From the NCBI RefSeq assembly GCF_004342605.1, contig NZ_SLZL01000010.1, positions 1-64,000 of the forward strand: a stretch of DNA of 64,000 bases, in the 5' to 3' direction. The notes under the pieces are model-generated. The model was not told where the DNA came from, did not search any database, and was given only the letters and a program-made list of their open reading frames with translations. Within the stretch, counting starts at the first letter, position 1. The number at the start of each line of letters is the position of its first letter. The stretch comes from Caulobacter sp. BK020 (GTDB lineage Bacteria; Pseudomonadota; Alphaproteobacteria; Caulobacterales; Caulobacteraceae). This document shows, piece by piece, positions 1-9,800 of the stretch. A program made the translations under genes and the position numbers.

Positions 1-1
1 C

Positions 2-76
2 GCTGTCGCCCGAAAGCTCCTGGTCCGCCTCAACGCCAAGGCCAGGGATGCTCGCGCCGCCTTCGTACCGGCTTGA
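2..76 (+). CDS. C-terminal tail of a transposase (IS110-like), partial
   Basis: An open frame enters from the left edge and ends at the TGA at 74-76. The 24 visible residues (ending RDARAAFVPA) include ARKLLVRLNAKARD, which resembles the extreme C-terminus of IS110-family transposases. Only this tail is visible, so whether the element is intact cannot be judged. The assignment rests on resemblance of a short segment and could be wrong. Confidence 0.4.
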   Translation, partial: AVARKLLVRLNAKARDARAAFVPA

Positions 77-94
77 CCATCCAGACAGTCGCTC

Positions 95-195
95 TATCCG
101 CCGCAGGTGCGGATGTGTGGCGCGCTGGCGCGCCATGGCCACTCACCGTCCGCTGAACCAGGGTTCCCGGGCACAAGGCCCGGCATGACGAGCGA
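95..195. repeat. Dispersed intergenic repeat (MPGLVPG-type)
   Basis: This stretch between the transposase tail and the epimerase gene contains a GCCCGGG-type hairpin near 155-185. Read on the minus strand it would encode a VMPGLVPG-like peptide, a familiar signature of an intergenic repeat in alphaproteobacterial genomes and not a real protein. No gene is supported here. Confidence 0.45.
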
Positions 196-209
196 TAGGG
201 TGGCCGGGA

Positions 210-1061
210 CTAGCTCACGCTGACGTTCATCCACACCGACGTCGTCTCGCCCGGAGCCAGGACCTTGATCCCACTGTCCTCGCCGTTGAACGGGTCGGGG
301 CGGTTGGCGACCGGCTCGGCGCAGACGAAGTCGGCTCCCGGCGGCGAATAGACGTGCAGCCAGCGGCACTCGGGCGAGGCGGTCAGGACCGTGCTCGCCC
401 CGTCCGGCGCCGACAGGGTCGCGGCGCCGTCCCAGCCCGTGTAGCAGTTGTCGATCAGCTCGGAGACCGCGGTCGGCGCGCCGGCCGCCCAGTCCGAGCG
501 CCATGCGCCCTCGACGTGAACGGTGGGCAGGCAGTCCTCGTCGGTGAGCCAGACCCCGGTCACGCCCGCCCGCAGCCTTTCGCCGGCGCGGGCCGGGAAA
601 TAGGGATGGAAGCCCAGGCCGACGGGCATCGGCTCGGCGCCGGTGTTGGTCACCGACAGGGCCTGGCGCAGGCCGTGATCGCCCAGGGTGAAGCGCTGCT
701 CGGCGCGATAGGCCCAAGGCCATTCACCGGGCGGGTGGTCGAAGGCCAGCACCGCCTCGGTCTCGCCCGCCGAGACGACGGTCCAGCCTTCCCGCCAGCC
801 CTGGCCGTGCAGGGCGTGCGGGTGGCCGGCCAGGTTCGGCGACAGGGCGACGTCGTGGCCGCCGAAGCCGAAGCGCCCGTCGCGGATGCGGTTGCAGAAG
901 GGGACCAGGGCGAAGTTGCCGGTCTCCAGCACCTCGATCGTCCCCGTCGGCGCCGGCCGCAGCACGTCCCGGCCGTCCCAGGTGAACCGGCCGACCGATC
1001 CGCCCAGGGCGGGCAGCAGTTCGACGCGGGCGCGGGCGGTCTGCAGGACGACGACGGTCAT
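210..1061 (-). CDS. Aldose 1-epimerase family protein
   Basis: A 283-residue protein of the galactose mutarotase superfamily, which interconverts anomers of free or phosphorylated sugars. Family motifs are visible: NRIRDGRF near residue 57, HALHGQGW near 85 and LGFHPYF near 150. There is no signal peptide, so it should be cytoplasmic. The frame stays open upstream to 1175, but the ATG at 1061 begins the conserved fold (TVVVLQTARARVELLPALGG) and the extra 38 residues look like translated intergenic DNA. The sugar specificity cannot be read from the sequence. It lies downstream of the flotillin gene on the same strand, about 160 bp away, and no functional link is evident. Confidence 0.85.
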   Translation of the reverse strand: MTVVVLQTARARVELLPALGGSVGRFTWDGRDVLRPAPTGTIEVLETGNFALVPFCNRIRDGRFGFGGHDVALSPNLAGHPHALHGQGWREGWTVVSAGETEAVLAFDHPPGEWPWAYRAEQRFTLGDHGLRQALSVTNTGAEPMPVGLGFHPYFPARAGERLRAGVTGVWLTDEDCLPTVHVEGAWRSDWAAGAPTAVSELIDNCYTGWDGAATLSAPDGASTVLTASPECRWLHVYSPPGADFVCAEPVANRPDPFNGEDSGIKVLAPGETTSVWMNVSVS

Positions 1062-1221
1062 GGGGGCCTCGGAGACTGGCGGTGACGCCGCCTGCCTACG
1101 CAGATCGCGGCCCCAAAACAAGCGCCCGGCCCAATCCGGCGAAGACCCGGGACCGCCGCAAGCCTTGGCTCGCATCGGTCCCGGGTTGGCCAGGACAGGC
1201 CGGATTCGCCGGTTGGAATGC

Positions 1222-3231
1222 CTAGCCTTCCACCGCCTCCACGACCCGCTGGTCGGTCGCGTCGACCGCCAGGCCCAGCTTCTCCGACATCAGCAGGGTC
1301 AGCAGGGCCTGCATGACGCCGCCGTTGGCGCCGCCCTCGCCGCCGGCCCCGGTGATCGAGACCTTGGGCACCACGTCGACGCCGCTGGTCTCCAGGGCTT
1401 CGGCGAAGCGCTCGGCCACCTGGCGGGCCAGCTGGTAGCGGGCGCCGCCCGAGGCCTCGACCTGGCTGGCGATCGCCTCGGCGGTGGCCAGGCCCACCTT
1501 GGTCACCTTCTCGGCCTCGGCCCGGGCCAGGGCCACGACCTTGCCGGCCTCGCCCTCGCCCAGCAGGCGGGTGGCGTCCGCCTCGGCCTTGGCCAGGGTC
1601 CGGCGCTGCTGGGCCTCCTGTTCCGAGCGGGCCAGGCTGGCCTTGCCGGCGTTCTGCTGCACCTGGATCGACAGCTGGCTTTCGGTGATCGCCGTCTGCT
1701 GCTTGGCCAGAGCCTCGGCCTCGCGCAGCTCGCGCTCCTTCTGGGCGGCGAACTTCTGCCGCTCGTAGGTGCCGATCTGCTCGTCGGCGATCTGCCGCTG
1801 GCGAAGCTGGGTCAGGATCTTCTCGATCTGGTCGTCGCCGCTGGCCGCGGGACGCGGCGTGCCGATCAGCACCTCCTGCAGCTCGAGGTTATAGAGGCCG
1901 AACTTGGCCTTCATCTCCTCGCTGGACTGGCCTTGGATGGCGCTGCGGTCCTGCAGCAGCTCGATCAGGGTGCGGGTCTGGCCGATGTTCTTGAAGTAGG
2001 CGCTGACCATCGGGTCCAGGGTCTGCTCCACCAGCTTCTTGATGTCGCCGAACCGTTGGATGACCAGCGGCGCCTTGCGATAGTCGATGTGCACCACGAC
2101 CGAGACCGGCAGGGTCGGCTCGAACGCGTCGCGGGTGATCAGCGACACCTCGGCCAGGTTCTCGTCGAACTTGTGCGAGCCCACGGCCATGGTTTCCCAC
2201 TTCAGGATGAAGTTGGTGGTCGGCACCATGGTCACGCGGCCGGCATAGGTGTTGAAGGCGTACTTGCCCGGCAGCAGCGGGTCGCGCCACACCCCGCGCT
2301 CGCCGTTGGCCACCAGCTCGCCGTGGCGATAGCCCTCGCCCGAGGTGTCGGCGCCCAGGGCGCCGGTATAGGACACCACCACGCCCACCTGGCCGACCTC
2401 GACCACGGTCTTGTTGATCCGCTCGACGGTCGCGAACAGCCGGTTGATGTAGTAGGTGCCCTCGACCAGCACCTGCAGCTGGCGTCCCTTGCGGCCGCCG
2501 GCGGCCAGGAACTTGCCGGCCTCCTGGAAGCTGTTGTGGAAGGTCGCGGGGTCGTCCGGATCGGCGCCGACCAGCGGCGCGATCAGCTCGCCGGCCGGCA
2601 GGCCGGGGCCGTCATGGACGGTGATCACCCCGATCTGGTCGTCGGCGTCCTTGATCACCACCGGCTCGAAACCGCCGCGTTCCTCGATGATCTCGGCCAT
2701 CTGCTCCAGCAGGTCGGCCTCGCTGCGCTCCAGGCTGAGCGCGAAGGTGCGGTCCTTGGTCACCACCACGAACTGGGCCAGGTTGATGGCGTAGGCGCCC
2801 TCGCGCAGGATCTTGCGCTGCGGCCCCTTCTGGCCGCCGGCCTCCAGGAACTTGCGCGCGTCCTGGAAGTCGACGCCGGTTGGATGGGTGGCCAGGGTCT
2901 GGTCGGCCTCCAGCGGCGCGCCGTCGCGGGCGAAGACATAGCCGATCCGCCCCTGGGGAATGGTCACCAGGGACTGGACGTGCAGCCGGTACTGGAACGG
3001 GAAGAAGAAATGCAGGCCGCCGCGCAGGACGTCGGGCTGGAAGCCCGCCTCCTCCTTCAGCGCGATCAGGCCGCCGGCGATCGAGCCGCGCCGGCTCCAC
3101 AGCTTCTCGACCACCGCCACGCGGTTGTTGCCGATGTAGCGGACCATGCCCGACGCGGCCACGAACACCGCCGCGAGCACGACGAAAAGCGCCGAACCGA
3201 CCAGCGGTCCCAACGCCAAGAGGTTAGACAT
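1222..3231 (-). CDS. Flotillin/SPFH-domain membrane protein
   Basis: A 669-residue protein. One hydrophobic segment (about residues 5-28) is followed by a long SPFH region and then an Ala/Glu/Gln-rich coiled-coil stretch (about residues 440-560, with repeats such as EREAL, AEAEK, LARAEAEKV), the classic flotillin arrangement. Flotillins scaffold detergent-resistant membrane microdomains. It is longer than typical flotillins (about 450-500) because the part before the coiled coil is enlarged and holds two similar segments (FLEAGGQKG and FLAAGGRKG), suggesting internal duplication. The start is set at MSNLLAL. An upstream in-frame start at 3276 would add 15 residues without improving the membrane anchor. 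Confidence 0.85.
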   Translation of the reverse strand: MSNLLALGPLVGSALFVVLAAVFVAASGMVRYIGNNRVAVVEKLWSRRGSIAGGLIALKEEAGFQPDVLRGGLHFFFPFQYRLHVQSLVTIPQGRIGYVFARDGAPLEADQTLATHPTGVDFQDARKFLEAGGQKGPQRKILREGAYAINLAQFVVVTKDRTFALSLERSEADLLEQMAEIIEERGGFEPVVIKDADDQIGVITVHDGPGLPAGELIAPLVGADPDDPATFHNSFQEAGKFLAAGGRKGRQLQVLVEGTYYINRLFATVERINKTVVEVGQVGVVVSYTGALGADTSGEGYRHGELVANGERGVWRDPLLPGKYAFNTYAGRVTMVPTTNFILKWETMAVGSHKFDENLAEVSLITRDAFEPTLPVSVVVHIDYRKAPLVIQRFGDIKKLVEQTLDPMVSAYFKNIGQTRTLIELLQDRSAIQGQSSEEMKAKFGLYNLELQEVLIGTPRPAASGDDQIEKILTQLRQRQIADEQIGTYERQKFAAQKERELREAEALAKQQTAITESQLSIQVQQNAGKASLARSEQEAQQRRTLAKAEADATRLLGEGEAGKVVALARAEAEKVTKVGLATAEAIASQVEASGGARYQLARQVAERFAEALETSGVDVVPKVSITGAGGEGGANGGVMQALLTLLMSEKLGLAVDATDQRVVEAVEG

Positions 3232-4176
3232 TGAGGTAGCCCCATGTGGCCGCCTGGGAAGCGATGATCGCTCCATGAAACAGCGGCCACGCTTCAGGTA
3301 TGCATGCCGCGACGCCGCGCAATCATGCGGCGATCACATCGGATCACGGACGCGAGAACTCCGTTACCTGAAGTTCATCAAGGCCTGTTCGCCTCGTCTT
3401 GACGCGGGGATGGGCGAGGATGGAAGCGAGGAAAATCAACGCTCTGGATTTTCTCGACCCTGGTCTGTCCTCATCCCTTCAAACCACCGCCATACTGGTC
3501 CCACCTGAAGGCACGGGGAGGGCGCGAGGCCAGCGACCGATGCGGCTTTCAGGGGTGGACGAGCGGGGCTTGTCGGCGGCGCGTGAGTTTGCGGTCGGCG
3601 GGCTTAAACAGAGGGCGAGGGACGTAAGCTCGCCCATCGGGACTTTCATGCTGGGAAGGTCCCGCCCGTCGTGGGGTTCGCTCCGGTCCTCGAAAGGCTC
3701 ACTCCCGCCTCTGAAATCATGCGGTGCACAGATCCACGAGGAGACACCGGGTGGGGTGAAGGGCGGAAAAGGCCCGCGCGCCCCGGCCTTGCGGATAACG
3801 GCTCCACGCGAAGCGCCTGACTTCGTCGAAACGGTACACATAACTGCAAATCATCCGGGCGAGGCCCGGGCGCTTCGCACCCTTCCCATCCCATCGCAGC
3901 CTCGGCGCGTGAGCGTGAAGCCGCGCCTGCGAAAGACCCCTCCGTCGGCGGAGTTTATCCTGCGACCGGCCAAAGGCCGGTCGGGAGGGCCGACAGCTCC
4001 CCCAGAGGGGCAGCAGCTCGTACAGCGCAGATCCTCCCCCTTGGGGGAGGTGGCCCCGAAGGGGACGGAGGGGGAAGCGCGGCGCTGGCGCCCTCGTCTT
4101 CGGCGCGACCAGTGGCGCGAGTCGCCAACGCCGGGCACAAGGGCGGGGTGAGAGTCGCATAGCCAGGAGCGCCGCC
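3232..4176. other. Gene-free, hairpin-rich intergenic region
   Basis: I find no credible protein gene in these roughly 945 bases. Frames on both strands have biased, low-complexity compositions. Several inverted repeats are clear: 3613-3619 with 3629-3635 (GGGCGAG/CTCGCCC), 3638-3646 with 3656-3664 (CGGGACTTT/AAGGTCCCG, one G-U pair), 3855-3860 with 3864-3869 (CCGGGC/GCCCGG), and 4033-4040 with 4043-4050. A structured non-coding RNA between about 3470 and 3870 is possible. The conserved cores of tmRNA and RNase P RNA were looked for and not found. Confidence 0.4.
3990..4085. repeat. Intergenic palindromic repeat (CCCCC-TT-GGGGG type)
   Basis: A cluster of short C/G palindromes just upstream of the gluconolactonase gene: CCTCCCCC (4033-4040) with GGGGGAGG (4043-4050), then CCCC-GAA-GGGG (4054-4064), preceded by a similar CCCCCAGAGGGG unit near 4000. 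The arrangement resembles dispersed REP-like elements of this lineage. It is not associated with a U-run, so it is not called a terminator. Confidence 0.45.
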
Positions 4177-5187
4177 ATGATCCCCACCGTGCCGATGAGC
4201 CGCCGCGGCGTGACCGCCTCGCTCCTGGCCTTCGCCGCCGCCCCGGCTCTCGCCAAGGCGGCGACCACCTACCCCGTGGTCGGCAAGGTCGAGCGCCTGG
4301 ACCCGGCCCTGGACGCCCTGGTCGACGCCGACGCCCCGGTCGAGCAGGTGCTGGACGGCTTCACCTGGAGCGAGGGACCGGTCTGGGTCGGCGGCAGGGA
4401 CGGCTTCCTGCTGGTCTCGGACGTGCCGGCCAACAAGATCCTGCGCTGGTCTCCCGCGACGGGCGGCGCGGTCTGGCTGTCGCCCTCGGGCTATGCGGGT
4501 CCGGAGACCAACAGCCTGCGCGAGGCGGGCTCGAACGGCCTGATCCTGGCGCGCGGCGGACTGGTGGTCGGCGATAGCGGCAACCGCTGCGTCTCGCGGA
4601 TCGACCTGAAGACCCAGAAGAAGACGGTGCTGGCCGCCACCTTCGAGGGCAAGCGCTTCAACAGCCCCAACGACCTGGTCCTGGCCCGCGACGGGGCGAT
4701 CTACTTCACCGATCCGCCCTGGGGCCTGAAGGGCGACTGGGGCTCGCCCTACCGCCAGATGGACTATGCCGGCGTCTATCGTCTGGGAACGGATAATGTC
4801 GTGACGATCATCGACCGGACCGTCGAGCCGAACGGCATCGGCCTGTCGCCCGACGGCCGGACGCTGTACGCCACCGATCGCAAATCCGGCTGGGTGGCCT
4901 GGGACCTGGACGCCAAGGGCGCGCCAACCGCCCGCCGGCAGTTCGTGGACCGCGCCGCCAGCGGGATCGACGGCGGCGACGGCCTGAAGGTCGATCGCGC
5001 CGGCAACCTGTGGGCCTCCAGCAAGGACGGGATCTCGATCTTCACCCCGGCCGGCCAGCGGATCGGGATCATCCGGGCCGACGACGTGATCTCCAACTGC
5101 GAGCTGGCCGCCGACGGCCATCTCTACATGTCGTCCAACCACCGCGTCATCCGGGTGCGGGTGAAGGCCAGGAAGCTGGCGTTCTGA
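4177..5187 (+). CDS. SMP-30/gluconolactonase-like hydrolase with Tat signal
   Basis: A 336-residue protein. The N-terminus carries a twin-arginine motif (SRRGVTASLLAF, Arg9-Arg10) and an Ala-rich hydrophobic core ending ALA, so folded export to the periplasm is predicted. The six-bladed propeller family is recognised by EGPVW (about 66-70), NSPNDLVL (about 163) and FTDPPWGL (about 177), which contain the usual divalent-metal and substrate contacts. Members hydrolyse sugar lactones or related esters; the substrate is not known here. The ATG at 4177 follows an AGGAG motif at good spacing. Its 3' end abuts a dispersed palindromic repeat. Confidence 0.85.
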   Translation: MIPTVPMSRRGVTASLLAFAAAPALAKAATTYPVVGKVERLDPALDALVDADAPVEQVLDGFTWSEGPVWVGGRDGFLLVSDVPANKILRWSPATGGAVWLSPSGYAGPETNSLREAGSNGLILARGGLVVGDSGNRCVSRIDLKTQKKTVLAATFEGKRFNSPNDLVLARDGAIYFTDPPWGLKGDWGSPYRQMDYAGVYRLGTDNVVTIIDRTVEPNGIGLSPDGRTLYATDRKSGWVAWDLDAKGAPTARRQFVDRAASGIDGGDGLKVDRAGNLWASSKDGISIFTPAGQRIGIIRADDVISNCELAADGHLYMSSNHRVIRVRVKARKLAF

Positions 5188-5190
5188 AGC

Positions 5191-5295
5191 CTGGAGCAAA
5201 TCGCGCCATTCAAAAATCGCATGATTTGCTCCAGGCTTTTGTTTTCGCATCGCTTTTGCGGAAAACCGGCGTCCACTTTTCCGCGCGATGCTCTA
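5191..5295. repeat. Dispersed palindromic repeat, copy 1
   Basis: Begins GGAGCAAATCGCG and continues through TTTTCGCATCGCTTTTGCGG to GCGATGCTCTA. It is close to the reverse complement of the element at 59831-59932, and its outer arms match the short copy at 42155-42194. Its right end supplies the TAG stop codon of the AraC-family gene (minus strand, 5293-5295). It resembles palindromic elements found in many alphaproteobacterial genomes. Confidence 0.8.
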
Positions 5296-6189
5296 TTGCT
5301 GAACCTCGCGGCGCCAGGCGGCCGGGCTGGCCCCGACCTCGCGGGTGAACACCCGGGTCAGGTGGCTCTGGTCGGCGAAACCGCAGCTCAGCGCCACGTT
5401 CGACAGCGGCATGCGGCACGAGCGGATCAGGTCCTTGGCCGCTTCCAGCCGCCGCTGGACCAGCCACTGGTGCGGCGTGATGCCGAACGATTGCCGGAAC
5501 GATCGCGAGAAATGACCCACCGACAGACCGCACTGCCGCGCCACCTCGACCAGCGGCGCCCCGCCGTCCAGGTTGGCCGCGAGGATCTCGCGGGCCCGGC
5601 GCGCCTGCCACGGCGCCAGCCCGCCCCGCACGGCGCGCGGCTTGGCCGTCATGCCGCCATAGCGGGCGGCCACATGGGCGGCCAGGGCCAGGATCAGGTG
5701 GTCGACAAACGGCTGGTTCTGGGCCAGGCCCATCCGCAGGCCCGCCAGGATCGAAGCGCCCAGGCCGGCGATCGTCGGGTCCTCGAAGCCGACGCCCGGC
5801 GCGTAGTCGAGATCGCCGATCGGGACGGCGTGGGAGTCCGCGGCGACCACGTCGAAGGCGGCGCGGGGAATGTGGACGTGCAGCGCGTGATAGGGCTGGT
5901 CGAGCACCAGCCGCGGTCCGCGCCGCAGGTCGTGGAACAGCACCTCGCCCGCCGCGATGTCGCGGGTCGGGGCGGCCACGCCGTCCTCCCAGTACCGCTG
6001 TCCGCGGTAGTCTCCGAGCTGCAGCCGGACCATCAGGGCGTCGATCCGGGGCGGCGGGGGCGTGACGTCCAGAGAGGGTTCCGGCAGCCGGATCTCGACC
6101 GCCGCCATCTTCAGCTTGCCCACCCGGGCCGGGGCGGCGAACAGGTCCGCAAGGTCGGATCCCTTTTCCGCGACGCTACCAACGGTCAT
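5293..6189 (-). CDS. AraC-family transcriptional regulator
   Basis: A 298-residue regulator. The last 100 or so residues form the double helix-turn-helix of the family, with GLSVGHFSRSFRQSFG and CGFADQSHLTRVFTREVG as the two recognition regions followed by P-W at the end. The N-terminal 190 residues form a poorly conserved sensor part. The family usually activates transcription in response to a small ligand. The gene lies downstream of the DoxX-like gene on the same strand (105-bp gap), so co-transcription is possible. The stop codon lies inside the palindromic repeat, so the C-terminus may have been reset by that element. Confidence 0.85.
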   Translation of the reverse strand: MTVGSVAEKGSDLADLFAAPARVGKLKMAAVEIRLPEPSLDVTPPPPRIDALMVRLQLGDYRGQRYWEDGVAAPTRDIAAGEVLFHDLRRGPRLVLDQPYHALHVHIPRAAFDVVAADSHAVPIGDLDYAPGVGFEDPTIAGLGASILAGLRMGLAQNQPFVDHLILALAAHVAARYGGMTAKPRAVRGGLAPWQARRAREILAANLDGGAPLVEVARQCGLSVGHFSRSFRQSFGITPHQWLVQRRLEAAKDLIRSCRMPLSNVALSCGFADQSHLTRVFTREVGASPAAWRREVQQ

Positions 6190-6294
6190 GACACGCTCCC
6201 CCTGGTTGCAAGAACATGGCCGGACGATCGGTCGAAGGCCAGACCGGGTAAATCCCGAACGGGTAGGCGCCTGTCGCCCGATCGGGTGGCCGGG

Positions 6295-6651
6295 TCAGTC
6301 GTCCAGCCGGATCACGCGCCGGCCGAACAGCCGCGCGTCCAGCGAATAGGCCCCGCCCCCGGTCAGAGCCAGCCCGACGACATGCAGGGCGTTGAGCGCC
6401 AGGATGGCGGACACCGCACCGTCCGCCCTCGCCGCGCCGACCATCACCAGGGCCGCGCAGCAGGCCGCGGCGCAGCGGGTCAAAAGCCCGGCCGCCAGGC
6501 TGGCCGCAAGCACGATGATCGGAAAGACCGCCCAGGGCGCGTCCTGCGCGAAGCCGCGCAGGACCAGGACCAGCACCGCCGCGGCGGCCAGGCGCCCGAG
6601 CAGGAGCGCCACGCCGACCAGACCGCCCGGAAACATGGCGCCGAGAAACAT
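6295..6651 (-). CDS. DoxX-like integral membrane protein
   Basis: A 118-residue, almost wholly hydrophobic protein with about four predicted membrane segments and a short polar end (LFGRRVIRLDD). Length, topology and the LGRLAAAAV start segment resemble the DoxX/DoxD family, small inner-membrane proteins whose biochemical role is unclear. The start at 6651 is uncertain: a second ATG five codons in (6636) is equally possible. It is divergent from the sensor-kinase gene at 6810, and the 158-bp gap must hold promoters for both. Confidence 0.6.
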   Translation of the reverse strand: MFLGAMFPGGLVGVALLLGRLAAAAVLVLVLRGFAQDAPWAVFPIIVLAASLAAGLLTRCAAACCAALVMVGAARADGAVSAILALNALHVVGLALTGGGAYSLDARLFGRRVIRLDD

Positions 6652-6809
6652 GGGACGCGTCCTGTTGCAGGCTACAGCGCTATCCCGTTCTCGCCCCCGC
6701 CGTTAAGCTCCCGACGGGGGAGCCACGCGTCACCCTTTCGAGGTTTCGCGCGCTCCCGGCTCGTGAAAACAAGGCCTGGAGCATTGGCGGCCGGCGGGGA
6801 CGATCAAGC

Positions 6810-9800
6810 ATGAAGACGGCCGCCAGACTTCTCCTCGCGATCGCCCTGCTGCTGGGCCTGGGCGGCCGGGCCCTGGCCCTGGACCCGGCCCGTTCGATCC
6901 TCCAGTTCAAGCATACCAGCTGGACGGCGGAGGACGGCGCCCCGACCAACATCTGGGCCCTGGCCCAGACGCCCGACGGCTATCTGTGGCTGGGCGCGGC
7001 CGGCGGCCTCTATCGGTTCGACGGCGTGGCGTTCGAAGCCGTTCCCCTGGCCGACGACGACTATTCCCACTCCCAGCACGTCAACGCCCTGGTCGTCACC
7101 CCCTCGGGCGAACTCTGGGCCGGCTATCGGCGAGGCGGCATCGCCGTCTTTCGCGACGGCAAGCTGCGCGAGCTTCCCAGCGCCGACCGCGACGGCGTCC
7201 TGACCATGACCGCGGCCCCTGACGGGGCTGTCTGGGTGGCGCTCAACAGCATCAAGCACAACCTCGCCCGGTTCGTCGGCGGCCAGCGCCAGGACATCGA
7301 TCCGTCGTGGAACCTGCCCGAAGGCTACATCATGGACCTGAAGATCACCCGCGACGGCACGTTGTGGGTGGCGATCGACGGCAGCCTGTCCTTCCTGCGG
7401 CCCGGCGCTCGGCGGTTCGAGCGCACCGAGGTGGTCATGGGCGCCGGGGCGGGCCTGGCCGAGGACCCCAGCGGCCGGCTGTGGGTTTCGGACTCGCTGG
7501 GCGCCCGGCCCCTGCCGAACGTCGCCAAGGGCGAGCCGGTCCCGGCCGGCGCGACGGGCTACGCGGTCTCCGACTCCGCCCGCTACGCCCGCATCCTGTT
7601 CGACCGCCAGGGCGCCCTGTGGGGCACGACCTTCTCGACCGGCGCCTTCCGGGTCGCCCGGCCGGACTCCGCCCTCACGGCCGGCGCGCCCAGGCCGCAC
7701 GCCGAAACCTACGAGGCCAAGGACGGGCTGAGCTCCGACAAGGCCGTGCCGATCCTGGAGGACCGGGAGGGCAATCTCTGGATCGGGACCTCGATCGGCC
7801 TTGACCGCCTGCGGACGGCCAATGTGGTGGTCGAGCCCGGCATCGCCCGGTCCTCGCGCTTCGGCTACATGCAGTTCGCCGACCGCGACGGCGCCGTCTG
7901 GATCGGCGACAGCGAGGCCGTCTATCGCGCCCTCCCCGGCCAGGCGCCCAGGATGATGCGCGACCGGCTCAGCAATCCCACGGCCCTCTGCCAGGACAAG
8001 GCCGGCGGGGTCTGGCTGGGGGCCGGCGACCTCCTGACGCGGCTGGGGGGCCGACCACGGACCGCGACCCCGCCCGTTCCGTCCGGCGCGCCCTATTCCG
8101 GCTGCGTGATCGACGGGCGCGGCGACCTCTGGCTGGCGCTGTTCCCGTTGGGCTATGGCCGCCTCGACGCCCAAGGCCGGTGGACGGTGTCTCCGCCGCT
8201 CGAAGCCAACGCGATCTACAGCGATGTCGAGATCGACCGCGAGGGCCGCGTGCTGCTGCCGCGGCCCAGGGTGCTGACGCGGATCGCCCCGGACGGGACG
8301 GTCCAGACCCTCCGCCCGCCCGCCAAGCTGGCGGTCGGCGGCATGCGCGCCTTCTACCAGGGGCCCAAGGATTTCCTGATCGGTTGCGAATTCGGCCTGC
8401 TGCGACTGACCGGCGACCGGTTCCAGGCCCTGCAGGTCGCCCGCTTCCCCTGGGCCAAGGGCGTCCAGGGCGTCGTCCAGACGCCGGCGGGCGAGACCTG
8501 GGTCCTGGGCGCCCTGGGCGTCGTCCAGATGCGGACCGAAGACCTCGACCGGGCGTTCGACGACCCTAGCCGATCGGTGAGCTACCGCCTCTTCAACATG
8601 AAGGACGGGCTGCCCGGCCCGCCGCAGCAAAACGGCGTCCGGGACGTGGTCAGGGGCGGCGACGGGCGGATCTGGCTGCTGACCCTGGAAGGCGTGGCCT
8701 GGATCGACCCGGCCCGCATTGACCGCAACGCCCTGCCCCCGCCGGTGTTAATCCGCAGCCTGACGGTCAACGGCCAGGTCCGCCGCGATCCGCGCGATCT
8801 GGTCCTGCCCAGGGGCGCCTCGAAACTGCAGATCGACTACACGGCGCTCAGCCTGAGCGTTCCCGAGCGCGTGCGCTTCCGCTACCGCCTGGAGGGCGTC
8901 GACAAGGACTGGGTCGAGGCGGGCGGACGGCGGCAGGCCTTTTACACCAATCTCAAGCCCGGCCGATATCGCTTCCAGGTCCTGGCCGCCAACAACGACG
9001 GGGTCTGGAATGACCGGGGCGCGGTCCTGGCGTTCGAGAACCCGCCAACCTTTGTCCAGACCAACCTGTTCCGGGCGCTCTGCGTCCTGGCGGTGATCGG
9101 CGTGCTGTGGGGCCTCTACGCCCTGCGGCTGCGCCAGATGTCCGACCGCATCCATGGCCGGCTGCAGGAGCGCATGGCCGAACGCGAGCGCATCGCCCGC
9201 GAACTGCACGACACCCTGCTGCAGGGCGTCCAGGGCCTGATGCTGCGCCTGCAGTCGGTGGCCGACCAGATCCCCGCCGACCAGCCGGCCCGCCAGGCGC
9301 TGGAAAGCGCGCTGGACCGGGCCGACGATGTCGTCGTCGAGGGCCGCGACCGCGTGAGGAGCCTGCGCGCCGACCGGGCCGGCGACCTGCACGAAATCCT
9401 GGCCGAACAGGTCGAGCGCCTTGGCCTGGAGCCGGCGATCAAGGTGCGGATGGTGGTCGAGGGAACGCCCCGGCGCCTGCACCCCCTGGTCTGCGAGGAG
9501 ATCGAGCGGATCGCGTCCGAGGCCCTGTTCAACACCCAGCGCCACGCCCAGGCCCGCAATGTCGAGATCACCGTCGGCTATGGCCGCGGCGCCCTGACCG
9601 TGCTGTTTCGCGACGACGGCCTCGGCCTGGACCAGACCGTGCTCGACAGCGGCCGGCGCGAGGGCCATTTCGGCCTGACGGGCATGGGAGAACGGGCCCG
9701 CAAGATCCAGGGTGAGTTCGAGCTGCGCAGCCGTCCCGGGGCGGGGACCGAGATTGCGTTGACCATTCCGGGCGGCGTCGCCTACCTCAGTTCCGGCCGA

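Noticed and set aside
1062-1175. A 38-residue N-terminal extension of the epimerase
   Set aside because: The extension is not conserved-looking, and the ATG at 1061 starts the fold.
886-3234. A long open frame on the plus strand opposite the flotillin gene
   Set aside because: It is a GC-bias shadow: its translation is low-complexity (Gly/His/Leu/Gln-rich), and the minus-strand frame shows a clear SPFH protein.
3479-3841. Minus-strand frame in the gene-free region
   Set aside because: The composition is atypical, there is no ribosome-binding site, and hairpins run through it; a structured RNA or nothing is more likely.
3470-3870. tmRNA or RNase P RNA
   Set aside because: The conserved cores, including a tag-peptide frame and the GAGGAAAGTCC segment, are absent.
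6804-8630. A 600-codon minus-strand frame opposite the sensor kinase
   Set aside because: The translation is Gly/Arg/His-rich without any domain, while the plus strand has a complete propeller kinase.
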